Positions 26,524 through 35,526 are shown, numbered from the stretch's first letter. The stretch: DNA of 61,576 nt from Sphingopyxis panaciterrulae (GCF_014199295.1 NZ_JACIJH010000018.1:1-61576), one strand, 5' to 3'. Notes: generated from the sequence alone by a model not told the origin. Made by a program: numbers and translations.

Positions 26524-29500
26524 ATGCGGTATCGCGATCTTCGTGGCGCGCTCGCGTCTTCGGCGGCAATTTGTGCGGTGGCGGTTGCGACGCCCGCGAT
26601 GGCCCAGACCAAGAGCTTCAATGTCCCGGCGCAATCGGCCGCGACCGGCATCCCGGCGCTTGCCGAACAAGCCGACATTCAGATACTCGTCAGCGAAGAC
26701 GCCGTGCGCGGCAAGAGCATCCGCGCGATCAAGGGTTCGATGACCGTCGATCAGGCTGTGCGCCGCGCGGCGGCCGATGCCGGCCTGCGCATCGTGTCGA
26801 GCGATGGACGCACCTGGACGCTGGCATCCGCAACCTCGGCCGATGCGGGAAACGCCGCAACGCCCGCCGCCGATGACGGCTATCGCGGCGAGGAAATCGT
26901 CGTCACTGCGCAGAAGCGTGTGGAGTCAGCGCAAGACGTGCCGATCGCCATTACTGCGCTGTCGCAGAAGAATTTGGAAGAACAAAAAATCGAGGGCGGC
27001 CCCGATATCATGCGCGCCGTGCCGAACCTGACGTTCAGCAAGTCCAATTTCACCGGCTACAACATTTCAATTCGTGGCATTGGCACTAAGGCGATTTCCG
27101 CCACCAGCGATCCAGGCGTGGCGGTCGCCTTCAACAACTCGGGTCTCATCCATAATCGATTTTTCGAACAGGAATTCTTCGACATGGAGCGGCTGGAGGT
27201 GCTGCGCGGTCCGCAGGGCACACTCTATGGGCGCAATGCGACCGGCGGCGTTATCAACCTGATTACGGCTAAGCCAAAGCTGAATATGTTCGAGGGTAGT
27301 ATCAAAGGCGAGGTGGGCAACTACAACAGCCGCCGCATGACCGGCATGCTCAACATTCCGATTGTCCCTGATGCCTTCGGGCTTCGCATCGCCGGTTCGA
27401 TGACCGATCGCGACGGCTATGACTACAACTCCGTCACTAAGAATCGGATCAATGGTCGCGATCTCTACTCGCTGCGCGCCACCTTGGGATTCGAAAACGA
27501 TTGGTTGCGCGGCAGTTTGATTTGGGAGAGATTCAGGGAAAGTGATAATCGCTCTCGTACAGGCAAGCAGCTTTGCCATCGTGACGACAGTCCCGATATG
27601 ATCGGATCCACTCCTACAAGAGTAGAAAATTCCGCATATCCATCATATAATGAGATAAGAGCAGCGATCCTTAGCACAGGTTGCACGCCCGGCAGTCTCT
27701 ACGAAGATGCGGCTTATGGAACGCCGAATGGCCTTGCGCTTCCTTTCATTGCAGGAGCTTTCGAGGCGAATCGAGCATATTTTTTGGGTTCCGGAAGCGG
27801 CGACAATTTCCCAACGCTTCTTAATGGTGTCGATCCCTATGGCGGAATGATGCAGTCGCGTAATTTGCGCGAAGTCGCATCGTTCCGAGACCCGGTCTAT
27901 CGGACGAAATCTGACGTTTTGCAGTTTAATATCGATATAGGTCTTTCTGATGATATATCTATTTCATCTCAGACAGCAATTAACTGGGATGATGTTTACA
28001 GTTTTCAGGACTACAATAGATTCAATACATTCCCTATATTTAATGATACGTCTGGGTTCGTGGACTTCAGGGGAAACCCCAGTATCTGGAGAAATCTTGC
28101 TCCCGGAGGAGTGTTTTGTGACCCGCAGATTGGATGCTCTGATCGCTTGGGATTATTCGATATTTCCTCGGCCGATTCAAAGCAGCTTTCCCAGGAAATC
28201 AGGTTGCAGTCGTCCTTTGACGGTAATATTAATTTAAGCATTGGTGGGAACTATACGAAATTTAACACCCAAAACGACTATTATGTTATGTCTAATATAT
28301 TTACAGCTATAGCGATGATGCCGCCGTTTAATTCATCTGGAAATCAAACTCAGTGCAGTACACCTATTAATGGTATCACGGATATTATTAACTCTATTTG
28401 CCCATACATTGACCCTAACCCGGTTGAAAATATAAATGGCATGGGTCACAATTATTTTAGAAGCTCTAATCCATATAAATTGGAAAGCTATGCAGTTTTT
28501 GGAGAGCTTTATGTGAATTTGAGTGATACGCTCAAGCTTACGGCGGGCGGTAGGTACACTAAGGATAAAAAAACATTTACACCAGTTCCTAGTCAATTGC
28601 TTCTAGGTCCGGATGTTAACGGTGGCGGATATATCGGCACGGGATATCCTGCGAAGCCGGACATTAGGCTTAAGTGGGGTGAGTTGACTGGGCGCTTGGG
28701 CTTGGACTGGAAGCCGGATATTAGCTTCACAGATGACACCTTGTTGTATGCATTTTATAGTAGGGGATACAAAGCGGGAGGGATGAATCCTCCTTCTCCA
28801 GGATTTGCTACAGTGGAAGAGTTTAAGAATTCAGGATTTATTCCTGATTACCTCATCGAAGCCTATGAAATGCTTGGTTGGCTTCCAGGTCTAAAACTGA
28901 CCGCAGTTAACTACGGGCCGACATTTGAGCCTGAATTTGTCAATGCTTTGGAGATCGGGTCGAAAAATACGCTGATGGGAGGTCGCTTGACTCTCAACGC
29001 GAGCGCTTTCTTTTATGATTACAAAAATTATCAGGTGTCTCAAATTCGTGACCGCACCGCTGTAAACGAGAATTTCGACGCCAAGGTTTGGGGTGCCGAA
29101 CTCTCCGCGCGGTTCGAGCCGGTCGATCGGTTGCGGTTTAATGCCAATGCTGGTTGGCTCAAGACGCGGATTGGCAAGGGGCAGCGGTCGATCGACCCGA
29201 TGAACCGTACACTGGGGAATCCGGATTACACGGTTGTAAAGCCCTGGTACCAACTTCCATCCAACTGCGTCGCTCCCACTCGGGTTGTGGAGGATTGGCT
29301 AAAGAGGACCGATGCAACCAACGCCTACTGGCAGATGTGCCGAGGTAAAGGCGGGATATTGGGCGGATACTTCCTTCGAGATCCAGCTACCGGAGAGTTC
29401 TATGATCCCGCGAATTATCCCGAGTTGAATGGCGGAGCAGGATTCTACACGGATCTTGAGGGTAAGGAACTCCCCAACTCGCCACATTGGACCGTCAATC

Positions 29501-29817
29501 TCGGTGCCGAATATACCATCCCGTTCGATGGTGATTGGAGCGCAACCATTCGCGGCGACGGTTACTGGCAGGCGAAGAGCTGGGCACGCGTGTACAACCT
29601 CGCTCCCTACGACCGGCTGCGCGACTGGACGAACTTCAACATCTCGCTCCGTGTCGATGGTCCCGACGACCTGTCGATCGAAGCCTATGTGAAGAACGTC
29701 TTCAATTCGTCGCCGATCACCGATGCCTTCCTGAACTCGGATGACTCGGGCCTGACGACCAACGTCTTCACGCTCGATCCTCGCATCATCGGGTTCAACA
29801 TCGCCAAGAAATTCTGA
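26524..29817 (+). CDS. STN-domain TonB-dependent outer-membrane receptor
   Basis: A 1097-residue outer-membrane transporter/signal transducer. The signal peptide 'MRYRDLRGALASSAAICAVA' ends at 'PAMAQ'. The STN signalling domain (~30-95) is 'FNVPAQSAATGIPALAEQAD' onward. The TonB box region 'EEIVVTAQKR' is near residue 122, followed by the plug ('MRAVPNLTFSKSNFTGYNIS', 'VLRGPQGTLYGRNATGGVIN') and the barrel, ending in the aromatic 'GFNIAKKF'. The ATG at 26524 has GGGGAGGA upstream. The ligand is unknown. The segment from about 27530 to 29050 is conspicuously AT-rich while both ends are GC-rich, which suggests that the barrel and loop region was exchanged by recombination. Confidence 0.93.
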   Translation: MRYRDLRGALASSAAICAVAVATPAMAQTKSFNVPAQSAATGIPALAEQADIQILVSEDAVRGKSIRAIKGSMTVDQAVRRAAADAGLRIVSSDGRTWTLASATSADAGNAATPAADDGYRGEEIVVTAQKRVESAQDVPIAITALSQKNLEEQKIEGGPDIMRAVPNLTFSKSNFTGYNISIRGIGTKAISATSDPGVAVAFNNSGLIHNRFFEQEFFDMERLEVLRGPQGTLYGRNATGGVINLITAKPKLNMFEGSIKGEVGNYNSRRMTGMLNIPIVPDAFGLRIAGSMTDRDGYDYNSVTKNRINGRDLYSLRATLGFENDWLRGSLIWERFRESDNRSRTGKQLCHRDDSPDMIGSTPTRVENSAYPSYNEIRAAILSTGCTPGSLYEDAAYGTPNGLALPFIAGAFEANRAYFLGSGSGDNFPTLLNGVDPYGGMMQSRNLREVASFRDPVYRTKSDVLQFNIDIGLSDDISISSQTAINWDDVYSFQDYNRFNTFPIFNDTSGFVDFRGNPSIWRNLAPGGVFCDPQIGCSDRLGLFDISSADSKQLSQEIRLQSSFDGNINLSIGGNYTKFNTQNDYYVMSNIFTAIAMMPPFNSSGNQTQCSTPINGITDIINSICPYIDPNPVENINGMGHNYFRSSNPYKLESYAVFGELYVNLSDTLKLTAGGRYTKDKKTFTPVPSQLLLGPDVNGGGYIGTGYPAKPDIRLKWGELTGRLGLDWKPDISFTDDTLLYAFYSRGYKAGGMNPPSPGFATVEEFKNSGFIPDYLIEAYEMLGWLPGLKLTAVNYGPTFEPEFVNALEIGSKNTLMGGRLTLNASAFFYDYKNYQVSQIRDRTAVNENFDAKVWGAELSARFEPVDRLRFNANAGWLKTRIGKGQRSIDPMNRTLGNPDYTVVKPWYQLPSNCVAPTRVVEDWLKRTDATNAYWQMCRGKGGILGGYFLRDPATGEFYDPANYPELNGGAGFYTDLEGKELPNSPHWTVNLGAEYTIPFDGDWSATIRGDGYWQAKSWARVYNLAPYDRLRDWTNFNISLRVDGPDDLSIEAYVKNVFNSSPITDAFLNSDDSGLTTNVFTLDPRIIGFNIAKKF

Positions 29818-29843
29818 GGTCTCCACCACTGGGGGATGAACCT

Positions 29844-29889
29844 TGGGCCGGTGTCTGTTTGCTCCCGAGCAAACATCGGCCCAGCTTTT
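29844..29889 (+). terminator. Rho-independent terminator of the receptor gene
   Basis: TGGGCCG (29844-29850) pairs with CGGCCCA (29877-29883), and the inner TGTTTGCTC/GAGCAAACA arms pair around a short loop. GCTTTT follows. It lies 26 bases after the TonB receptor stop. Confidence 0.8.
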
Positions 29890-30012
29890 CGCAGACCGAT
29901 GGACCAGCGGGATGCTTTCACGCGCACTCTCTCTCCGAGAGAACTGGCCGCCGCCCGGTTCCTCCCCGGCGCCGCGCGGCGGCCCATTTCATCTGATCGC
30001 AGGAAGGAGACG

Positions 30013-30873
30013 ATGATGACCGACAGGACGCAAACCCCGGCCGGTCACGTCATTGAAAAGCGCAACTGGAAATTCGGCCGCGACATGCTGCCGCGCCGCT
30101 GGTGGCACGGCGGCGACCCCGGCCGGACGGCCTTCTATAATGCCCTGTCCTCGACCTTCCCGGTCGGCGAGAAATTCTTCATGGCGGCGGTGCGCCATTA
30201 TCGCGGCGACGTGCCCGAGGCGCTGCGCGAGCAGATCGATGATTTCATCTTTCAGGAATCAACCCATTCGCGCGAGCATATCTTCTTCAATCGGCAGGCG
30301 CGTGACGCAGGCTATGACATGGCCTCGTCCGAGGACCGCGCCGCCCGCACGATCGCCTGGGCGAAGCGTCGGCCGCCGATCATGCAGCTCGCGGCGACCT
30401 GCGCGCTCGAGCATTTCACCGCGCTGCTGGCGAACGCCGTGCTGTCCGATCCGGCGCACCTCGCCGGCGCGGACGTCGAGACGCAGCGCATGTGGCGCTG
30501 GCACGCGGTCGAAGAGATCGAGCATAAGGCGGTCGCCTATGACACCTGGCTTCACGCGATCCGCAACATGCCGCGCTGGATGAGCTGGTTGCTGCGTGTC
30601 CTCGCCATGCTGAGCGCGGCGATGCGCTTTCATTGGGTCGTGTTCCGCAATACCCGCGACCTGCTGCGGCAGGACGGGAAGAATGACCGCGCGACATGGC
30701 GGGCGCTGCTCGCCTTCCTCTACGATTATCCGGGCGCGATGCGCGGCCTCGCGCGCGGTATCCTCTTCTATCTCCGGCCCGGTTTCCATCCGTGGCAGCA
30801 CGACGACCGCGCGCTGGCGCGGCGCGCCCTCGCGTCGCTGACGCCGCCCCTCATCACGCCTCTGCCGCGGTGA
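30013..30873 (+). CDS. Predicted metal-dependent hydrolase (PF10118)
   Basis: A 286-residue protein of the PF10118/COG3687 family. Conserved metal-ligand clusters are visible: 'FIFQESTHSREHIFFNR', 'ATCALEHFTALLANAV' and 'WRWHAVEEIEHKAVAYDTWL'. The E...H-E-H...E-x-x-H arrangement over four helices is reminiscent of ferritin-like di-iron sites, so an oxidative role is possible despite the family name. Hydrophobic stretches near residues 190-210 suggest membrane association. AGGAAGGAGA at 30001-30010 precedes two ATGs (30013, 30016). It is immediately upstream of the DUF2147 gene and probably co-transcribed. Confidence 0.8.
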   Translation: MMTDRTQTPAGHVIEKRNWKFGRDMLPRRWWHGGDPGRTAFYNALSSTFPVGEKFFMAAVRHYRGDVPEALREQIDDFIFQESTHSREHIFFNRQARDAGYDMASSEDRAARTIAWAKRRPPIMQLAATCALEHFTALLANAVLSDPAHLAGADVETQRMWRWHAVEEIEHKAVAYDTWLHAIRNMPRWMSWLLRVLAMLSAAMRFHWVVFRNTRDLLRQDGKNDRATWRALLAFLYDYPGAMRGLARGILFYLRPGFHPWQHDDRALARRALASLTPPLITPLPR

Positions 30874-30881
30874 TCGGGCTA

Positions 30882-31319
30882 ATGCGGAAAGCCATATCTA
30901 TCACGCTATTCTTTGCGGCCCTCTCGGGAGGGGGAGCGGCCACGGCTTCGCAGGGGAGCGGCGCCATCACCGGCACTTGGGCAACCGGCAGCCAAGGGGG
31001 GCGCGTCGAGATTTACCGTTGTGGTCCGTCCCTATGCGGAAAGATCGTCGATGCCGCTCCCCTGCGGGCCAACCCCGACCAGCGCGACGTGAACAACCCC
31101 GACCGCAAGCTACGCGAGCGGCGCTTGAAGGGCTTGATCGTGTTGAAGGGGTTCGGGGGAGGCCCTCGCGAATGGAAGGGCGGCCCGGTCTATGATCCCG
31201 AGACGGGTGATGGCGCGGCCAAGGGCTATCTGACGCTGCGTGCCGACGGAAAGCTGGAGGTGAAGGGTTGCAAGGCGGTCCTATTCTGCCGAACAAAAGT
31301 CTGGACGCACTTGCCCTGA
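30882..31319 (+). CDS. DUF2147 secreted protein
   Basis: A 145-residue protein with a signal peptide ('MRKAISITLFFAALSGGGAA', cleavage near ATAS). The mature domain matches DUF2147: 'GTWATGSQGGRVEIYRCGPS', 'LCGKIVDAAPLRANPDQRDV', 'LIVLKGF', then 'EWKGGPVYDPETGDGAAKG' and a C-terminal 'LEVKGCKAVLFCRTKVWT'. Family members are periplasmic calycin-like proteins of unclear function. A GTG at 30870 would overlap the upstream stop, but the ATG at 30882 begins the signal peptide. Confidence 0.88.
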   Translation: MRKAISITLFFAALSGGGAATASQGSGAITGTWATGSQGGRVEIYRCGPSLCGKIVDAAPLRANPDQRDVNNPDRKLRERRLKGLIVLKGFGGGPREWKGGPVYDPETGDGAAKGYLTLRADGKLEVKGCKAVLFCRTKVWTHLP

Positions 31320-32077
31320 CTTTCGCGACGACATTTCTTGGCGAGATCCAAAAGGCCGACGATTTGCACGCCGTCGAAAGCGTCGTCCAGTCCGCCGCGC
31401 ACGAAATGGGTTTCCGCCATTATGCGATGATCCATCACGACGATCACCGCACCGGCTCGCCCGGCCTCATCAACATGAACAACTATCCGCCAGCCTATGC
31501 CGCGGAATATTTTGGGCGTCTCTATCATCGCGACGATCCGGTCATTCATGCCTGCATCGCGCGCGATACCTGCTTTACCTGGTGCCAGATGGCGGAGTTC
31601 ATGGAGCTTAGCCCGCGGCACCGGGCCTTTCTCGAACGGGGAGAATATCATGGCATCAGCAACGGCATCACCGTTCCCGCCTTCGTGCTGGGCGAGCGCA
31701 GCGGTTCTTGCAACTTCTGCTCGCCCCGCGTGCCGGGATGCGTCCGGCGCCATATCGCGGACGCCCATACGATCGGCGGTTTCGCGTTCCAGAAAGCGCG
31801 GCACATCATGAACGGCGGCCGTCTGCGGCAAGTCCGCGCAGGGCGGCTGATGCCGCGCTGGCGCGAGTGCGTCGTCCTTGCCGGGCAGGGCAAGAGCAAC
31901 ACCGACATTGCGACGATCCTCGGATTGAAACCGGCGACGATCAAATTCTACATCGAGTTGGCTTGCGCCCGCTACGAGGTTCACAACCGAACCCAGCTCG
32001 TTCTAGCCGCCGTCCTCGACGGCGAAATCGGCATCCACGAAATAGCACCCCGACAATACGGCTACTTGGCTGTATAA
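31268..32077 (+). CDS. LuxR-family autoinducer-binding transcriptional regulator
   Basis: A 269-residue quorum-sensing regulator. The N-terminal autoinducer-binding domain spans roughly 15-185 ('MGFRHYAMIHHDDHRTGSPG', 'YFGRLYHRDDPVIHACIARD', 'WCQMAEF'). The tyrosine/aspartate segment 'YHRDDPV' matches the acyl-homoserine-lactone pocket. The C-terminal LuxR HTH is 'LMPRWRECVVLAGQGKSNTD' then 'IATILGLKPATIKFYIELAC'. The apparent start is TTG at 31268, inside the DUF2147 gene (52-base overlap). It directly precedes the synthase gene, so R and I are transcribed in tandem. Confidence 0.9.
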   Translation: MQGGPILPNKSLDALALTFATTFLGEIQKADDLHAVESVVQSAAHEMGFRHYAMIHHDDHRTGSPGLINMNNYPPAYAAEYFGRLYHRDDPVIHACIARDTCFTWCQMAEFMELSPRHRAFLERGEYHGISNGITVPAFVLGERSGSCNFCSPRVPGCVRRHIADAHTIGGFAFQKARHIMNGGRLRQVRAGRLMPRWRECVVLAGQGKSNTDIATILGLKPATIKFYIELACARYEVHNRTQLVLAAVLDGEIGIHEIAPRQYGYLAV

Positions 32078-32133
32078 TATTTACGGTCCGGCTTCGCTTT
32101 CCTCGCGTGACCACACGCAAGGGAGCGAAAACC

Positions 32134-32760
32134 ATGATCCATATCGTCGAAGGGCTCGGCACCCCGGCCGACCAGCCACTGCTCGAATCCATGTTCGAGG
32201 ACCGCAAACGGCTGTTCATCGACCTGCTCGACTGGGATTTGACCGTCGTTGACGACCGGCTTGAGGTCGATCGCTTCGACGACGCCTATGCCACCTATAT
32301 CATCGCCGCCGATCGCGCTGGCCGCCATCTGGCGTCGATGCGGTTGCTGCCTTCGACGCGGCCGCATCTGCTCGGCACGCTGTTCGAGCGGCTTTGCACG
32401 AACGGCGTTCCAGTCGGGCCGGACATTTTCGAGATCACCCGGCTTTGCCTGCCGCCGAATATGCTGCGGCCCGAACGGCTGCGGCTTCGCGACGGGCTTA
32501 TCCGTGCGATGGTCGATCATGCGCTGGATCGGGGCATTACCCGCTTTACCGGCGTCGTCACCGCGCGCTTCCGCGAACAGATCCTCGCTATGGGCTGGCA
32601 CGGCGAGGCGCTGGGCCCGGGGCAGGATTTGGGCGGCGGTCGTCTCGGCGCCTTCGCCGTGACGATCGAGGCAGCGACGCCCGCCCATCTCGAAGCCCAC
32701 GGTCTCTATGCGCTCCCCGCCTTGTCGGAGGGAACGACCGCGACGGGGTCGGCGGCATGA
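32134..32760 (+). CDS. Acyl-homoserine-lactone synthase (LuxI family)
   Basis: A 208-residue autoinducer synthase that makes acyl-homoserine lactone from SAM and an acyl-ACP. The invariant residues of the family are all present: R24, F28 and W34 in 'EDRKRLFIDLLDWDL', D46 and D49 in 'VDRFDD', R70 in 'ASMRLLP', and E100/R103 in 'FEITRLCL'. GGGAGCG lies about seven bases before the ATG at 32134. The 56-base gap to luxR contains the dyad GCGTG-ACCA-CACGC, too close to the ribosome site to be called a lux box. The stop overlaps the PhyH start (ATGA). Confidence 0.92.
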   Translation: MIHIVEGLGTPADQPLLESMFEDRKRLFIDLLDWDLTVVDDRLEVDRFDDAYATYIIAADRAGRHLASMRLLPSTRPHLLGTLFERLCTNGVPVGPDIFEITRLCLPPNMLRPERLRLRDGLIRAMVDHALDRGITRFTGVVTARFREQILAMGWHGEALGPGQDLGGGRLGAFAVTIEAATPAHLEAHGLYALPALSEGTTATGSAA

Positions 32761-33626
32761 CCGGGCCTTTCTCCCCCGATAGCGCGCCCGTCAGGCTCGA
32801 CCGCGACGGCTTTTGCGTCATCCGCAATCTGGTCCCGGCCCATCAGATCGACGCGATAGATTCGTCGCTCGACTATGATTTCGCGGCGACGTCCTATTGC
32901 GTCGGCGACTTCTTCGGCGAGCGGACCAAACGTTTCGGGCGGTTGCTCACCCGCGCCCCGGCGACCCGCGCGCTGGTGATGAACGACGCCATTCTTCCGC
33001 TGGTCGAAAGCATTCTGTCGCCGAACTGCGACCGCATCGCGCTCAATCTCACGCAAGCCGTCGAAATTCACCCCGGCGCGCTCGCCCAATATGCGCACCG
33101 CGACCATGACCTATGGCCCGCGATCAAGGGCGGGCATCAGTTTCAGGTCAATGTCATGTGGCCGCTGTCGCCCTTCACGGCGGAGAACGGTGCGACCCGG
33201 TTTTGGCCGGGCAGTCACCGGCTCAGCTACGATAGCGATGCGAGCGAGAGCGCGGCCGTCGCCGCGACCTGCGAACCCGGCGACGCGCTGGTCTGGCTCG
33301 GCGGAACGCTGCATGGCGCGGGCGCCAATGTCAGCGATGATCTTAGACGCGGGATCATCGTCAGCTATTGTCTTGGCTGGCTCAAGCCCTTCGAGCTGCA
33401 ATGGCTGGTCTATCCGCCTGAGGTCGCGCGGCACTTCGACCCCGATCTTGCCGCGCTGGTCGGCTACGCCCAGCATCGTCCCAATCTCGGCAATGTCGAA
33501 GGACGCTGCCCCTCCTATCTGCTCGCGGGCGATAGGCCCGATCATGTCGCGGCCGTCGATGCGTTGCGGCCCGATCAGGCCGACGCCCTTCGCACCTATG
33601 TCCAGACGCAGCGCGGCGACGGGTAG
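32757..33626 (+). CDS. Phytanoyl-CoA dioxygenase family protein (PhyH)
   Basis: A 289-residue Fe(II)/2-oxoglutarate dioxygenase. The iron ligands are H114-x-D116 in 'QYAHRDHDLW' and H186 in 'GGTLHGAGAN', and an arginine in 'DLRRGIIVSY' binds 2-oxoglutarate. 'MWPLSPFTAENGATRFWPGS' and 'GDALVWLGG' are typical double-stranded beta-helix segments. The 4-base ATGA overlap with luxI makes a coupled luxI-phyH unit. I recall this pairing from several sphingomonads. It may hydroxylate the signal's acyl chain or a co-regulated product, which is inference. Confidence 0.9.
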   Translation: MTGPFSPDSAPVRLDRDGFCVIRNLVPAHQIDAIDSSLDYDFAATSYCVGDFFGERTKRFGRLLTRAPATRALVMNDAILPLVESILSPNCDRIALNLTQAVEIHPGALAQYAHRDHDLWPAIKGGHQFQVNVMWPLSPFTAENGATRFWPGSHRLSYDSDASESAAVAATCEPGDALVWLGGTLHGAGANVSDDLRRGIIVSYCLGWLKPFELQWLVYPPEVARHFDPDLAALVGYAQHRPNLGNVEGRCPSYLLAGDRPDHVAAVDALRPDQADALRTYVQTQRGDG

Positions 33627-33631
33627 CGGTC

Positions 33632-34397
33632 ATGCCGGCGATCGAGACGCGCGCGGTCTTGCCACCTGGAAGCTGGCGCGATGCCGGCCTCTATGCGGCG
33701 CTCGCCGCCACCGGCGAGCGCGGCCTCGCATGGGAATTACTGCGCCGCTATCCCGACTATCCCGGCGGCGCCGATGAGGGCGATGGCCCGCTGACCGCCG
33801 CCGATGCCGCGTTCACCGCGCGTTGGGGGCTGCACTTTCGCCGAGGAGCCGAGCCGCTCCGCGTCCACCGCACGCTTGCTATGGTCGGCCGCCTTCGATC
33901 CGTCGGTGCTGCGCTCCCAAACCGCGCGGCGCGTGGCGCGCACTGATGCTGGGACTTCGCTCGTAGCGTCTCTGGCGGTCGCCAATAACGGACAGCTTCA
34001 TGTTGTCATCGGCGGCGTCCATCATGGCGTTCGCGTTGATATTGTTGCCGCGCGCCCTGCGGCGCTGCCGCTCGATCGGCTGATATTCCCCTTTACCGTC
34101 GCGGTCGCGCCGAAGCAGCTTGTCGAGTTTCGGCGTCTGATCGCCTTCTTCCACGGTCGGCCGCTCACTGAGTACGTCGACACGGCACGTCTAAATCGCA
34201 TCGTGCTGGCTCTGCGCGTTATAGATGCTTTGGGAGAAGGCGCCTCGCTGCGAACCATCGGTGACGAGTTCGTCCGTGCAGGTGACTGGCCTGGCGCTGG
34301 CGATTCTACAAAATCACGCGCACGGCGACTTGTTTCGACAGCGCGAACAATATGGGCCGAAGGTCCCCGATCAATATTGTCGCGGCTATCCGTGTGA
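33632..34397 (+). pseudogene. DUF6499/DUF2285 regulator, frameshifted
   Basis: The first frame (33632-33946) encodes an N-terminal DUF6499-like domain ('LPPGSWRDAGLYAALAATGE', 'LAWELLRRYPDYPGGADEGD'). It then runs into nonsense after 'FTARWGLHF'. The continuing homology is in another frame up to 34397: 'STARLLWSAAFDPSVL' followed by the DUF2285 domain ('AALPLDRLIFPFTVAVAPKQ', 'VLALRVIDALGEGASLRTIG'). Removing one G from the GGGGG run at 33825-33829 would join the frames. Such proteins are DNA-binding regulators of alphaproteobacterial conjugative elements. It could also be two separate genes or a sequencing error. Confidence 0.65.
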
Positions 34398-34414
34398 GCG
34401 GCCCGGTAGCCAGG

Positions 34415-34624
34415 TCATCCAGTCTTCAGAAGATCCGCTGCGGAGAGTCCCAGTGCCTTAGCCACCTGATCGACGACATCGATTGTGGCCGAATACCGAC
34501 ACCGTTCAAGTGAACTGACATAGGTACGGTCGATCCCAGCCCGATGAGCAAGTTCTTCCTGCGACCAGTTCCTCACGGCTCGGGCCTCTTTCAAATTTCG
34601 AGCAAGAACGTCGCGTATCGACAT
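34415..34624 (-). CDS. Xre-family HTH regulator
   Basis: A 69-residue single-domain helix-turn-helix protein: 'NLKEARAVRNWSQEELAHRA', 'GIDRTYVSSLERCRYSATID' and 'VVDQVAKALGLSAADLL' give the five helices of the phage Cro/C1 fold. The ATG at 34624 is the best start; a TTG three codons earlier is possible. It faces the DUF2285 gene convergently. It resembles controller proteins of restriction-modification systems and of mobile-element regulators, and its target is unknown. Confidence 0.85.
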   Translation of the reverse strand: MSIRDVLARNLKEARAVRNWSQEELAHRAGIDRTYVSSLERCRYSATIDVVDQVAKALGLSAADLLKTG

Positions 34625-34896
34625 GGTCGACAACTCTCGTGCTTGCTGAGTATTTCACCACGGAGTATACACTGAAATAGATGGCGGATGGACGCGTTTG
34701 GCAGAACAGGAAAGTGGTGTGACGGCACGCCGATCATACATTTCGCGAGCTGGCATAATCGGAAGGGCGCCACAGGAGACGACGCTGACCATGACCGCGT
34801 ACATATGTTGACGTACGATTTCGTTATAGGCGCTAAGAGGAACGGGACGGTTTTATGAGCGCGCGCGCTTTGCCACCGGTATCTGCCGCACAGGGA

Positions 34897-35142
34897 TCAG
34901 CCCCGAGATTTCTTCATGCCTTCGGCGGCGATCTTGAGGCCATCGACGTTCAGGGCTTTCGCGGCGTCGAGAAACTCCACCATGTCGAGCCGCCGTTCGC
35001 CTACTTCATAGCGCGAGACATATTGCTGCGGCTTGCCGAGCCGAGCCGCGACCGCTTCCTGGCTAAGCCCCTGGTCCTTGCGCTCGCGGACGAGCTGATC
35101 GACCATCCAGCGATAGCGATTGTCGTGAATCCCCCGTGCCAC
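34897..35142 (-). CDS. Second Xre-family HTH regulator
   Basis: An 81-residue protein with a Xre-type HTH: 'YRWMVDQLVRERKDQGLSQE', 'AVAARLGKPQQYVSRYEVGE' and 'RRLDMVEFLDAAKALNVD'. The 'GKPQQYVSRYE' recognition helix is close to that of regulators in alphaproteobacterial conjugative elements. It is separated from the other Xre gene by 272 bases that contain no credible gene. The upstream region is divergent to the small gene at 35329. Confidence 0.85.
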   Translation of the reverse strand: MARGIHDNRYRWMVDQLVRERKDQGLSQEAVAARLGKPQQYVSRYEVGERRLDMVEFLDAAKALNVDGLKIAAEGMKKSRG

Positions 35143-35328
35143 ACGCCCTCACATCGAAATGATGTGAAAGACCGTGGAGCGCGGTTGCGGTTACACCAAC
35201 TTGATGTAAAATAATGGCGATGTCGTTCACTGAACAGAAACAGGCCGAACCGATCGAGGCACATGGTTATGGATTATCTCAGTCGTTGTAGAGTTGGAAT
35301 TTGTGCGCAGGCGCCGGACGTGCCTGCC

Positions 35329-35526
35329 ATGACCGACTACGACCGCACTCATATACTGACCTATGCGCGACTGCTCGACGCCGAGCGCGATGATTATGAC
35401 TGGACCGATGTGGCAATGGAGGTGCTTGACCTCGACGTCGCGGCCGATCCCTGCGGCGCAAAGAGCTGCTGGCAATCCCACCTCGACCGCGCCCATTGGT
35501 TCGTCGATGGCGGCTTTGCGGCATAG
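35329..35526 (+). CDS. Small protein of conjugative-element cargo, unknown
   Basis: A 65-residue protein: 'MTDYDRTHILTYARLLDAER', then 'DYDWTDVAMEVLDLDVAADP' and 'WQSHLDRAHWFVDGGF'. It is acidic, helical and without a signal peptide. Close relatives occur beside DUF2285 and HTH genes in alphaproteobacterial integrative elements, as far as I recall, but I cannot name a function. The ATG at 35329 was preferred over one at 35263 because the longer N-terminus is not family-like. Confidence 0.65.
   Translation: MTDYDRTHILTYARLLDAERDDYDWTDVAMEVLDLDVAADPCGAKSCWQSHLDRAHWFVDGGFAA

Noticed and set aside
32105..32118. Dyad GCGTG-ACCA-CACGC as a lux box for luxI
   Set aside because: It lies directly upstream of the ribosome-binding site, is too short for an 18-20 base lux box and leaves no room for a promoter downstream.
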